DNA of 64,000 bases from Methylobacterium sp. WSM2598. GTDB lineage: Bacteria; Pseudomonadota; Alphaproteobacteria; Rhizobiales; Beijerinckiaceae. Below are positions 42,685 through 51,234 of this stretch, piece after piece. Where the stretch lies: NCBI RefSeq assembly GCF_000379105.1, contig NZ_KB900609.1, positions 2,080,826-2,144,825 on the forward strand. Reading direction: 5' to 3'. The position numbers and the translations under genes were made by a program. The notes beneath the pieces were generated by a model, which was not told where the DNA came from, did not search any database, and worked only from the letters and a program-made list of their open reading frames with translations. Every line of letters starts with the position of its first letter. The stretch's first letter is position 1.

Positions 42685-43067
42685 CCCGCGTCCTGCTGGT
42701 TGAGGACAACGAGTTGAACCGCGACATGCTGAGTCGGCGGTTGAAGCGCAGCGGCTTCGAGGTTCTCTTCGCGGAGGACGGCCAGCAGGCGGTGGACACG
42801 GCGGCGGCGGAGATGCCGGACCTGATCCTGATGGACCTGAGCCTTCCGACGATGGACGGCTTCGAGGCGACCCGGGCGCTGAGGGCGAACGAGAAGACGG
42901 CCGGATTGCGCGTGATCGCGCTCACCTCGCACGCGATGTCGGGCGACAGAGAGCGCGCGCTCGCCGCCGGCTGCGACGATTATGACACGAAGCCGGTCGA
43001 CCTTCCCCGTCTCCTCGGCAAGATGCACGCGCTGCTCGATCCTGCCGGAAAGCCGGCGGAGGGCTGA
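42681..43067 (+). CDS. Single-domain response regulator (DivK/CheY-like)
   Basis: This 128-residue receiver has no output domain: acidic pocket VEDNE at residues 7-11, phospho-acceptor D52 in [14 protein letters not shown] in [10 protein letters not shown], and K in DYDTKPVD. It starts inside the stop of the hybrid kinase, so it is co-translated with it and likely serves as its diffusible phosphate carrier. The neighbouring HisKA-REC-cyclase (opposite strand) is a plausible next partner. Confidence 0.9.
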   Translation: MTRVLLVEDNELNRDMLSRRLKRSGFEVLFAEDGQQAVDTAAAEMPDLILMDLSLPTMDGFEATRALRANEKTAGLRVIALTSHAMSGDRERALAAGCDDYDTKPVDLPRLLGKMHALLDPAGKPAEG

Positions 43068-43183
43068 CCGCGCTCCCGGACGGCGCGTTCCGGCCGCCGG
43101 CTCCGCCCCGCGCGGGCCGGGGCACCTGTCCGGCGCGTCGCGCGGCGGCCGTCGCCGCGCCGTCGGCCAGACGCCGCACGGCG

Positions 43184-44779
43184 TCAGGTGTTGCCAGCGT
43201 GCGAGGCTCCATCGAGGAAGTAGGTCTCCATCGGGCCCTTGCCCTTGATGTGCGTGACGCCGCGCGGAGTGCAGAAGAAATCGCCGCCGAGCGCCCGGCG
43301 GGTGCTCTCCGAGATGTGGATCCGCCCGGCCTGCCCGTGCGATTCCATGCGGGCAGCAATGTTCACGCTGTCGCCCCAGACGTCGTAGGCGAACCGGCTC
43401 TGCCCGATCACGCCCGCCACGGCCTCGCCCGAGTGGATGCCGACCCTCACCGCAAGCTCCACGCCGAGCGCTCGCCCGACCTCCTCAACATCCGCCATCA
43501 TGTCGAAGGCGAGGAGGGCGATGCGCCGGGCGTGATCGGGCGTCGTCTCCGGGATGCCGCCCGCCGCCATATAGGCATCGCCGATCGTCTTAATCTTCTC
43601 GACGCCGCGGCGCGCGACGGACCGGTCGAAGGCCGAGAAGACCCGGCTGAGGAGATCGACGGTGCCGCCGGGCGTGAGCCGTCCGGCCAGCGGCGTGAAC
43701 CCCACGAGGTCGCAGAACAGGACCGTGACCTGCGCGAAGCGGTCCGCGATCGCCGCCTCTCCGTTGCGCATTCGCGCGAGGATCGGCCGAGGAAGAACGT
43801 TGAGCAGGAGCCGTTCTTCCCGCTCGCGCAGGAATTTTCTCTCAATCGAGGTTGTGATTCGGACGCGCAGGATCGTTGGATTGAACGTCTTGGGGAGGTA
43901 ATCCTCGGCCCCGGCCTCCAGGCAGCGCACGATGCTGCCGATGTCGTCGATGCCCGAGATGACGATGACGGGAACGTGACGGGACGTCTCGGAGGCCTTG
44001 AGGCGGCAGAGAACTTCGAAGCCCGACATGCCCGGCATGATCATGTCGAGCAGGATGAGGTCGAAGTCCTCCGCGGCGACTTTGGCGAGCGCGGTCGCGC
44101 CATCGTCGGCGAGCGAGACGTCGTGGCCCTCGCGGGCGAGCCGACGCCGGAGGAGGTCGCGGTTCGTCGGGTCGTCGTCCACCACCAGGATCCGGCCGGT
44201 CAGCCGGGGCGCGTCCATCTCGGCTGCGGCCGGAGAGACCGCGCGCAGGAACTCCGCGATGGCGGCCGAGGTCGCCATCGGCACCTCGGCGTCGGACTCG
44301 CCGCGCAGCTCTCCGACCTGGGTGAGCTGCTCGATCCGGGCGAGCATCTGGTCCGTGCAGTCCCGAATGTGCGTGAGATCGGCGACGAAGGGGCGGCCTT
44401 CGAGTGTCGACATGTCCTCGATCCACATCTCGCTGTAGCCCTTGATCGCGTTCAGGGGCGTGCGAAGGTCGTGCTTCAGGCGGCTGAGGACGAGCGCGCG
44501 GTTCTCGGCATCCGCGGTGAGCAGGACACCCGACGAGCCGGCTTCTGCAATCAGGAGCGACAACTGCATGTTCGCTACCTTGATGCGCTCGAGATCGGCC
44601 ATGAATTCCGCGTATTGATCCCCTCCGGCATCCTCGATCATCATGCCGACGAAGCCGTCTATCGCCGCGCTCGGCGCGGAGAGTGCTTGGTCCAGGTAGG
44701 ACTTCAGGACGCGTGCAACGCGACCGTTCAAGTGACTCGCGTCGTCGGGCCGCAGCATCGGCGCGCGCTCATTGGCCAT
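43184..44779 (-). CDS. HisKA-REC-adenylate/guanylate cyclase
   Basis: This 531-residue protein has a HisKA-like dimerisation helix with H103 in [18 protein letters not shown], but no ATPase domain follows, so it can only receive or pass phosphate. A receiver lies at 195-310 (D245 in LILLDMIMPGMSG, K297). A class III cyclase occupies 345-515, with D357 in VLFCDLVGFTPLAG, D401 in IKTIGDAYMAAGG and VWGDSVNIAARMESHG. Phosphorylation should therefore control cyclic-nucleotide synthesis. It is convergent with the receiver gene and divergent from the small gene at 44815. Confidence 0.9.
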   Translation of the reverse strand: MANERAPMLRPDDASHLNGRVARVLKSYLDQALSAPSAAIDGFVGMMIEDAGGDQYAEFMADLERIKVANMQLSLLIAEAGSSGVLLTADAENRALVLSRLKHDLRTPLNAIKGYSEMWIEDMSTLEGRPFVADLTHIRDCTDQMLARIEQLTQVGELRGESDAEVPMATSAAIAEFLRAVSPAAAEMDAPRLTGRILVVDDDPTNRDLLRRRLAREGHDVSLADDGATALAKVAAEDFDLILLDMIMPGMSGFEVLCRLKASETSRHVPVIVISGIDDIGSIVRCLEAGAEDYLPKTFNPTILRVRITTSIERKFLREREERLLLNVLPRPILARMRNGEAAIADRFAQVTVLFCDLVGFTPLAGRLTPGGTVDLLSRVFSAFDRSVARRGVEKIKTIGDAYMAAGGIPETTPDHARRIALLAFDMMADVEEVGRALGVELAVRVGIHSGEAVAGVIGQSRFAYDVWGDSVNIAARMESHGQAGRIHISESTRRALGGDFFCTPRGVTHIKGKGPMETYFLDGASHAGNT

Positions 44780-44814
44780 GGTCCGTCCTCCATGCCGGTC
44801 AGGAGATAGGTCGC

Positions 44815-45147
44815 ATGAGCAGCATCCGCGAGCGGTTTCGGGGGTGGTGGCGCATCACCGAGACCGGCACCTGGGACAACGACTATCTCGACATGATTGA
44901 GCCGGCCTTCATCGCGTTCGAACGAGGCGGCACGGGCGAGTTCCGCTTCGGGGTGGTCGTCGCGAGCCTCGATTGCTCCTACAGCCAGACGGATGTGGGC
45001 TTCCGGTTTCATGGCTCAGACGAGGGTGACGAAGTGTGGGGCGACGGCTGGGCTGAGTTCGACGGTTCCGACACGATCCACGGCGAGATCGCCTTCTGGA
45101 ACGGCGACGAGACCACCTTCAGGGCGCGCCGATGGCCGTCGTCGTAA
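44815..45147 (+). CDS. Conserved hypothetical acidic protein
   Basis: This 110-residue protein starts at the ATG at 44815, with AGGAGATAGG upstream. The sequence (FRGWWRITETGTWDNDYLDM, IHGEIAFWNGDETTFRARRW) belongs to a small uncharacterised family of wide bacterial distribution, from memory. No cysteine cluster, membrane segment or DNA-binding motif is present. It lies 35 bases from, and divergent to, the HisKA-REC-cyclase, so the two share a promoter region. Confidence 0.75.
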   Translation: MSSIRERFRGWWRITETGTWDNDYLDMIEPAFIAFERGGTGEFRFGVVVASLDCSYSQTDVGFRFHGSDEGDEVWGDGWAEFDGSDTIHGEIAFWNGDETTFRARRWPSS

Positions 45148-45407
45148 CGAGGCCGGACGGTGATTCAGCGCGACGGGAGCGGCGCGGAGGCTAAACGTGG
45201 CTTCGAGCCGGGTCACGCAGAGTGCGCCAGAAGGTCGTTGAGGAAGCCCGAAACTGGGTCGCATACCGGCGATGGCAGCCGGTCACGGGCGCGTGCAGCC
45301 GACGTAGACCAGGTGGCGTTCGGTTTCGAGAAGCTCGTTCCCTATTGACGCCTTCACTGAAGTGTCCGCTTGATACATCGCCTCCATCAGGTGCGCTTGT
45401 GTCCCCG

Positions 45408-47417
45408 ATGCGTTCTTCCGACAACGGCTCTCCACTGCCCGATTCGCTGTCGAAGGCGATCCGCGAGCGGGATCAGGCTCTTCACCATCTGGCCGCACTC
45501 TCCAACGTGCTGAAGGCGATCAGCAACTCAAATTTTAACCTCACTGTTGTGCTCGAGGCTATAGCCCAGTCGTCGGCAGAACTGTGTGAGGCCGACGACA
45601 GCACGATCTTCCTCCGCAGGTCCGACGAAATCGGGGACGCGTTCTACGCCGACGCGAGCTGGGGCACGTCGCCCGAATTCAGGGCCTTCATGGCCGCTAA
45701 CCCGCGGCGGCTCTGGCACAAATCCTTGGTTCCGAAGGTCGTCCTGGCCGGATCCGTCGTCCACATCCCCGACAAGCTCCTTGATCCCGATTACGCCTTC
45801 CCAGGTGCGAGCGAAACGCGGCTGGGATCGGGGCTGAGCAACTCGCGTGCGCTACTCGGGATCCCTATGTTCCGCAACGGCGTGATCGAGGGAGTATTCT
45901 CACTCACGCGACGGGAGCCGACGCCCTTCACGAACAACCAGATCAAGCTTGTTCAGCTGTTCGCCGATCAAGCCCTCGTGGCAATCGAAAATGCTCGCCT
46001 ATTTAGGGAGGTTAATGCCAGAACTGAGGAGCTTAGTCAGGCGCTTCGGCAACAAACAGCGATGGCGGAGGGGTTGAGAATTGTCCGTCAGTCAGGATTC
46101 AGTTTAAAAGATGTCTTCGGAACGCTGACCGAATCGGCAGTAAGGCTGTGCGACGCGACAAGCTGTATCCTGTTTAGGCGCGACGGAGGCCTCTTGCACC
46201 TAACCGCCAGCTTCGGCGGCAGACCGGAATTCATCGCGTGGCACGCTCACCACCCGCTGACGGTTGACCGAACGAGCATCGCGGGACGCGCCGCCTTGTC
46301 GGGGCACACCATTCACGTGCCCGACATCAATCAGGATGCCGACTTCCGACTTCGCGAGTCTGTCGACCTCGGAGGCTGGCAGTCGGTGCTGGCAGTCCCC
46401 CTGCTTCGCCAGGGCGAGGCGATCGGCGTCCTCGCCTTGGCGAAGCCGGACGCCACACCCTACGGGCAGAGGCAGATCGACCTCGTGGAGAGTTTCGCCG
46501 ACCAGGTGGTGATCGCCATCGAGAACGCTCGCCTGTTCGATGAGGTCCAGGAGCGCACGCGCGAGCTGTCCCAGTCACTCGATGACCTGAGGGCGGCCCA
46601 GGACCGCCTTGTCGCGACCGAGAAGCTCGCCTCACTCGGCCAGCTCACGGCCGGCATCGCGCACGAGATCAAGAACCCGCTGAACTTCGTGAACAACTTC
46701 GCGGCCCTGGCGGCGGAGCTGATCGACGAACTGAACGAGGCGCTGGCCCCAGCCGCTCTCGACGGCCCGGTCCGGGAGGAGGTCGACGCGCTGACCGGCC
46801 TGTTGCGGGGCAACCTCGAGAAGGTGGTCCAGCACGGCAAGCGCGCCGACTCGATCGTCAAGAACATGCTGCTGCACTCCCGGGAGGGCTCGGGCGAGCG
46901 CCGGCTTGTCGACGTCAACGCCCTCGTGGAAGAGAGCCTGAACCTCGCCTACCACGGCGCCCGGGCGGAGAAGCCGGGATTCACCGTGACACTCGCTCGC
47001 GACCTCGATCCCGGCGCCGGCCGCGCCGACCTCTACCCGCAGGAGATCTCGCGGGTGCTCCTGAATCTTTTCTCGAACGGCTTCCACGCCGTGATGAAAC
47101 GCAAGGCGGAGGCTGACCCAACGGGCTACGAGCCGAGCCTTTTTGTGGCGACGCGCGACCGCGGCGACAAAATCGAGATTCTGGTTCGCGACAACGGCAT
47201 TGGCATTCCGGAGTCCGTGAGGACGAAGATGTTCAACCCCTTCTTCACCACGAAGCCGGCCGGAGAGGGCACCGGCCTCGGCCTCTCGCTCAGCCACGAC
47301 ATCGTGGTCAAGCAGCACGGCGGCACCATCGAGGTCGAGACCGAGCCCGGGGCTTTCGCGGTCTTCCGCATCCTCCTGCCCCGCGGCGGATCCGTTGCGG
47401 CGGAGAGCCCGGCATGA
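45408..47417 (+). CDS. Sensor histidine kinase with two GAF domains
   Basis: This 669-residue soluble kinase has two GAF domains at about 35-190 and 230-385 (each with a SxxALLGIPMFRNG or SVLAVPLLRQGEAIGVLAL core). A coiled-coil QERTRELSQSLDDLRAAQDR leads to HisKA with the acceptor H in LGQLTAGIAHEIKNPLNF, and HATPase with LLNLFSNGFHAVMKRK, DNGIGIPES and GTGLGLSLSHDI. The family takes small ligands or chromophores in its GAF domains. The start at 45408 is the first ATG that gives a coherent protein; there is no strong ribosome site. The stop overlaps the next gene by four bases. Confidence 0.88.
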   Translation: MRSSDNGSPLPDSLSKAIRERDQALHHLAALSNVLKAISNSNFNLTVVLEAIAQSSAELCEADDSTIFLRRSDEIGDAFYADASWGTSPEFRAFMAANPRRLWHKSLVPKVVLAGSVVHIPDKLLDPDYAFPGASETRLGSGLSNSRALLGIPMFRNGVIEGVFSLTRREPTPFTNNQIKLVQLFADQALVAIENARLFREVNARTEELSQALRQQTAMAEGLRIVRQSGFSLKDVFGTLTESAVRLCDATSCILFRRDGGLLHLTASFGGRPEFIAWHAHHPLTVDRTSIAGRAALSGHTIHVPDINQDADFRLRESVDLGGWQSVLAVPLLRQGEAIGVLALAKPDATPYGQRQIDLVESFADQVVIAIENARLFDEVQERTRELSQSLDDLRAAQDRLVATEKLASLGQLTAGIAHEIKNPLNFVNNFAALAAELIDELNEALAPAALDGPVREEVDALTGLLRGNLEKVVQHGKRADSIVKNMLLHSREGSGERRLVDVNALVEESLNLAYHGARAEKPGFTVTLARDLDPGAGRADLYPQEISRVLLNLFSNGFHAVMKRKAEADPTGYEPSLFVATRDRGDKIEILVRDNGIGIPESVRTKMFNPFFTTKPAGEGTGLGLSLSHDIVVKQHGGTIEVETEPGAFAVFRILLPRGGSVAAESPA

Positions 47418-47812
47418 GCGTCCTGATCCTCGTCGTCGACGACGAACCCGACGTGGCCGACCTGTTCCGCCAGCAGTTCCGCCGCGAGTTGCGGGCGGGC
47501 CGCTTCGCGCTCGCCTTCGCGCAATCGGCCGACGAGGCGCTGGCGCGCCTGAGCGCCCCGGGCGAGGAGACCCTGATCCTGATCTTCTCCGACATCAACA
47601 TGCCGGGCATGACCGGCCTCGACCTCCTGCCGCACGTGCGCAGCGCCCGGCCCGACGTGCCGGTGATCATGATCACCGCCTACGGCGACGCCGAGACGCG
47701 AAGGCGCGCGACGGAGGGCGGGGCGGCGGGCCTGCTCACCAAGCCGATCGACTTTTCGGCCCTGCGGGCGGAGGTCGACCGGCGGCTGTTGGAAATCGGC
47801 CGGGCCGCATGA
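47414..47812 (+). CDS. Single-domain response regulator
   Basis: This 132-residue receiver has VVDDEPD at residues 7-13, phospho-acceptor D60 in LIFSDINMPGMTG, T in MITAYGDAE and K in LLTKPIDF. It overlaps the kinase gene upstream and the REC-cyclase gene downstream by four bases each, so all three are produced together. A phosphate sink or intermediate between kinase and cyclase is the likely role. Confidence 0.9.
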   Translation: MSVLILVVDDEPDVADLFRQQFRRELRAGRFALAFAQSADEALARLSAPGEETLILIFSDINMPGMTGLDLLPHVRSARPDVPVIMITAYGDAETRRRATEGGAAGLLTKPIDFSALRAEVDRRLLEIGRAA

Positions 47813-49077
47813 CCGGCGTGACCTCGCCGACGAAGGTCCTCGTCGTCGACGACGAGTCGGACCTCGAGGCGCTGATCGCGCAGAAGTTCCGCCGCCGCAT
47901 CCGCGAGGGCGCGATCCGCTTCCTGTTCGCCCGCGACGGCCTCGAGGCGCTGGCGGTCATCGCCGAACACCCGGACGTTGACCTCGTCGTCTCCGATATC
48001 AACATGCCGCGGATGGATGGACTGACGCTGCTCGCCAAGCTCCAGGAGGCGGACGAGAAACTCTCGACCGTGATCGTCTCGGCCTACGGCGACATGGCCA
48101 ACATCCGCACGGCGATGAACCGCGGCGCCTTCGACTTCCTCACCAAGCCGATCGACTTCGCCGACTTCGAGACCACCGTCGACCGCACCGTGCTCCACGT
48201 CCGCACCCTGCGCGAGGCGCGCCGGCGGCAATCCGCGGCCGAGCGGGCGCATGCGAGCCTGTCGCGCTACTTCTCACCCAACCTCGCCGAGCGGCTGGCG
48301 GCCGACGCGTCGGCCCTGGCTGGCGGCCACAGGCGCGACGTGGCCTCGCTGTTCACCGACATCGCCGGCTTCACGACCCTCGTCGAGAGCCTCGATCCCG
48401 CTCTCCTCGCCGAACTCCTCAACGGCTACCTCGCGGAGATGACCGGCCTCGTCTTTTCGCACGAGGGCACGGTGGCGAAGATCGTCGGCGACGCGATCCA
48501 CGTCCTGTTCGGCGCACCGGGCGAGCAGCCGGATCACGCCACGCGGGCGGTGTCGTGCGCGCTCGCCCTCGATGCGGCGGCAGAAGCCTTCCGCGCGCGC
48601 TGGGCCGAGCGCGGCGTCGTGCTCGGGTCGACGCGCATCGGCGTGCACGCCGGACCGGCCATCGTCGGCAATTTCGGCGGGGGCCGCTTCTTCGACTACA
48701 CGGCCTACGGGGACACCATCAACATCACGGCGCGGCTGGAGGCCGCCAATAAGGTGCTGGGCACGCGCCTCTGCGTGAGCGCGGCGGTGGCCGAGCGGGC
48801 GGAGGGCTTTCGCGGCCGTCCGATCGGCGATCTCGTCCTGCGGGGCAGGACGGAGGCCCTGCGCACCTTCGAGCCGCTCTCGGAGGCGGCGTTCGCGGAT
48901 CCCGGCACCGCGCGCTACGGCGAGGCCTTCGAGAAGCTCGCGGCGGGCGATCCGGGCGCCCTGCCGGCCTTCGCCTCGCTCGTGGGCCTCAACGCCGATG
49001 ATCACCTCGCGAGCTTTCACCTGCGGCGGCTCCTCAACGGCGTGTCCGGCACCCGGATCGACTTGCGCACGGCCTGA
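47809..49077 (+). CDS. REC-adenylate/guanylate cyclase
   Basis: This 422-residue protein has a receiver at residues 8-125 (D63 in VVSDINMPRMDG, K113 in FLTKPIDF). A coiled linker (RTLREARRRQSAAERAHASL) and the class III cyclase at 178-350 follow. The cyclase has D184 in SLFTDIAGFTTLV, D228 in AKIVGDAIHVLFG, and AYGDTINITARLEAAN. The catalytic metal residues are intact. As the last gene of a four-base-overlap operon with a GAF kinase and a receiver, it is the effector of that phosphorelay and makes cAMP or cGMP. Confidence 0.92.
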   Translation: MTGVTSPTKVLVVDDESDLEALIAQKFRRRIREGAIRFLFARDGLEALAVIAEHPDVDLVVSDINMPRMDGLTLLAKLQEADEKLSTVIVSAYGDMANIRTAMNRGAFDFLTKPIDFADFETTVDRTVLHVRTLREARRRQSAAERAHASLSRYFSPNLAERLAADASALAGGHRRDVASLFTDIAGFTTLVESLDPALLAELLNGYLAEMTGLVFSHEGTVAKIVGDAIHVLFGAPGEQPDHATRAVSCALALDAAAEAFRARWAERGVVLGSTRIGVHAGPAIVGNFGGGRFFDYTAYGDTINITARLEAANKVLGTRLCVSAAVAERAEGFRGRPIGDLVLRGRTEALRTFEPLSEAAFADPGTARYGEAFEKLAAGDPGALPAFASLVGLNADDHLASFHLRRLLNGVSGTRIDLRTA

Positions 49078-49085
49078 TCCGCTGC

Positions 49086-49709
49086 TCACGCAGCGCTGAG
49101 GATCTCGATCCATTGCTCGGTCGACTGCGCACCGGAGACGGCCCACTTGCGGTGGACGATGAAGAACGGCACGCCGGTGACCTGCATATGGGCCGCTTGT
49201 TGCTCGACGTGCTCCACGAACTGCGCAAGTTGCTCGCTGTTGAGTGCCTCGTCGACGAGGGCACGATCAAGGCCTGCCGCGACACCGACATTGAGGAGCT
49301 CATCAGGGTCGCCGACGTCTCGGCCTGCTTCGAAGTAGGCGCGGAACAGGCCGTCTACGACCGCCCCCGCTCGTCCGTGCTGCGTGGCGAACGCGATCAG
49401 CATGTGGGCACGTCGCGTGTTCGGCGTCCGGAGCATCTGCTCGAAGGCGAAGTGAATGCCTTCCTGCCGTCCAAGCTCGGCCATCTGCGCGTCGAGTTGG
49501 GCACTACGTTCGACCCCGAACTTCCGGGCACGGTAATGCGCGCGCTCCATGCCCTCAACCGGCATGTCGGGGTTAAGCTCGAAGGGCAGCCACTCAACCG
49601 CGGTGGTCTCGCGCATACCGAGTTGGTCAAGGGCGCGTTCGAGCCGGCGCTTGCCGACGTAGCACCAGGGGCAGATCACGTCGGAGAACACGGAGATGGT
49701 CAGCGGCAT
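49086..49709 (-). CDS. DsbA-family oxidoreductase (FrnE-like)
   Basis: This 207-residue thioredoxin-fold protein starts at the ATG at 49709, with AGGAGC upstream. The active site is FSDVICPWCYVGKRR, and the cis-proline loop is TGVPFFIVHRKWAVSGAQST. There is no signal peptide, so it acts in the cytoplasm, as do FrnE and 2-hydroxychromene-2-carboxylate isomerase relatives. It stands convergent to the REC-cyclase gene, only eight bases apart. A broken paralogue is at 38.5-38.9 kb. Confidence 0.88.
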   Translation of the reverse strand: MPLTISVFSDVICPWCYVGKRRLERALDQLGMRETTAVEWLPFELNPDMPVEGMERAHYRARKFGVERSAQLDAQMAELGRQEGIHFAFEQMLRTPNTRRAHMLIAFATQHGRAGAVVDGLFRAYFEAGRDVGDPDELLNVGVAAGLDRALVDEALNSEQLAQFVEHVEQQAAHMQVTGVPFFIVHRKWAVSGAQSTEQWIEILSAA

Positions 49710-49831
49710 GGGCGTGCTCCTGTTCGCGCACGAGATGGAGCGGGCCGAACTGCAAGACCAGGCTCGCGTCACGAGTTGTGGGGCCCTGATCCGAGTCGCC
49801 AGCGACCGGCCGGCCAGCACGAACGCTCTCC

Positions 49832-50023
49832 TTATCGCGAGAGGCGCTCTGCGCCACGATTGACGGGCTGGGAAGTCGCACGAACCTCGCCGGTGGTGGC
49901 ACCGGCGATCTTGGGAGTGACCTCGGTGCCGATCAGGGCGGTGTTGCCGGTGGCGGCACGGGCGACATTGGCGGAGGGGTTGGCAGCACAGGCGACCTCC
50001 GCGGCGACGTGGGCGGCGATCCA
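49832..50023 (-). pseudogene. 3' fragment of an unknown gene next to an IS5-type element
   Basis: The minus-strand frame reads WIAAHVAAEVACAANPSANV, ARAATGNTALIGTEVTPKIA and GATTGEVRATSQPVNRGAER before a TAA at 49832. Third positions are strongly G/C, so it looks coding. The 5' side is cut by the insertion at 50027. On the far side, 50935-50997, a GTG-started frame (VEATAQTAEIRSHVPRFPAA) could be the original beginning, but the two do not join in frame. No family is recognised. Confidence 0.4.
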
Positions 50024-50042
50024 CTAGGGCGTCTCTGCAAAC

Positions 50043-50560
50043 TCATGAGAGCCAGAGCATGGTCATGCCGAGGGTGACCATGGCGAGGTTGTTGGCGGCG
50101 CGCGTCTCGTAACGGGTGGCGATGCGGCGATACTGCTTGAGCCGGTTGATCAGCCGCTCGACCTTGTTGCGCTCCCGGTACGCGGCCTTGTCGAAGTCCG
50201 GCTGACGCGGCTGATCCTTGCGGGTCGGGATGACCGGCTCGACCCGCCGCTGTTTCAGCCGGCGGCGGGCGGGTGGGCTGGAGTAGCCTCGGTCTCCCGC
50301 TGCCCGGCGCGGACGCAGGCGGGGGCGGCCACGTCCCCGGCGCCGCACGGCGCCCTTGTCCATCAACGCGTCCAGCGCAAATTGCTCGTGCCGCTCGCCG
50401 GCCGTCAGGACAGCCGCCATCGGCTTGCCTCCGCCCTCGGCGCGCAGATGCAGCTTGGTCGAGAACCCGCCCTGGCTGCGCCCGAGCGCCTCGCCTACGC
50501 CCTCAACCGTCCCCTCACCCCCCGATGGCGCCGGACCGGCGTGCCCCGGCGGCGTGCGGG
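50043..50560 (-). CDS. IS5-type transposase, second frame
   Basis: This is the C-terminal half of the DDE transposase: FSTKLHLRAEGGGKPMAAVL, AAGDRGYSSPPARRRLK (second catalytic D) and YRERNKVERLINRLKQYRRI (catalytic E with the Y-x2-R-x3-E signature). It is reached from the first frame by a frameshift near 50520-50560. In the IS427 group this is normally programmed, so the element may be active. Confidence 0.85.
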
Positions 50561-50880
50561 TGGGCGCGCACCACCGTCGCGTCCACGACGTGCAGGTCCC
50601 AGTCGAGGTCGCCGCGAGCATCCGCCTGCGCCTGCAGGCGCTGCAGCACCCGGTCGAACACGCCCGCCTTGCGCCAGCCATAGAACCGGCTCGATACGGT
50701 TCCGACAGGGCCGTAGCGCGCCGGCAGATCCTCCCAGGGCGCGCCCGTGCGCAGGATCCACAGCATGCCGTTGAGGACTTGCCGGTGATCCTCGGCCGGC
50801 CGGCCCGTGCGTGGCTTCTGCGGCGGCAGCAGCGGGGCGATCTGCTCCCACTGCGCATCGGTCAGTTCAAAGCGTCGCAT
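50515..50880 (-). CDS. IS5-type transposase, first frame
   Basis: These 121 residues start MRRFELTDAQWEQIAPLLPP, the typical DUF4096 beginning of IS5-type transposases. HVVDATVVRAHPHAAG holds the first catalytic D. The frame ends in a short alternative tail beyond the slippage region. Confidence 0.88.
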   Translation of the reverse strand: MRRFELTDAQWEQIAPLLPPQKPRTGRPAEDHRQVLNGMLWILRTGAPWEDLPARYGPVGTVSSRFYGWRKAGVFDRVLQRLQAQADARGDLDWDLHVVDATVVRAHPHAAGARRSGAIGG

Positions 50881-51234
50881 CCCGCCCACATGGGCGCTCA
50901 CCCCACCCGTGTGAACCCCTTTGCAGAGACGCCCTAGAGCCGCGGGAAAGCGCGGCACGTGGGAGCGGATCTCGGCCGTCTGAGCCGTCGCTTCCACGTC
51001 AGACTCCCTTCCCGCGGCGCGTGCGCCAACTAAGCGGATCTTAGAACGGCGCCGCCTGCATTGAGATCCAGGCTGATTTGGAGGGAGGCGATGGCGGAAG
51101 GATTGGAGCTGCCAAAGGGCGAGAACAAGCGTCGTGCTGCTGATCCGCTTCGAGACGCCCTAGGGCAGTTCACAAAGAGAATTCGACCGTATTGAATTGT
51201 GAAGGAGGAGGCGCCCGCTGGGATGGACGCGCCG

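Larger units (their letters stand above)
50027..50934 (-). mobile_element. IS5-family (IS427-type) insertion sequence, 908 bp
   Basis: The terminal inverted repeats are GGGCGTCTCTGCAAA (50027-50041) and TTTGCAGAGACGCCC (50920-50934), flanked by TA on both sides, the usual target duplication of this group. Two overlapping transposase frames lie between. Confidence 0.9.

Noticed and set aside
50043..50880. IS5 transposase as a pseudogene because of two frames
   Set aside because: Two overlapping frames are normal for the IS427 group, and the ends and target duplication are intact.
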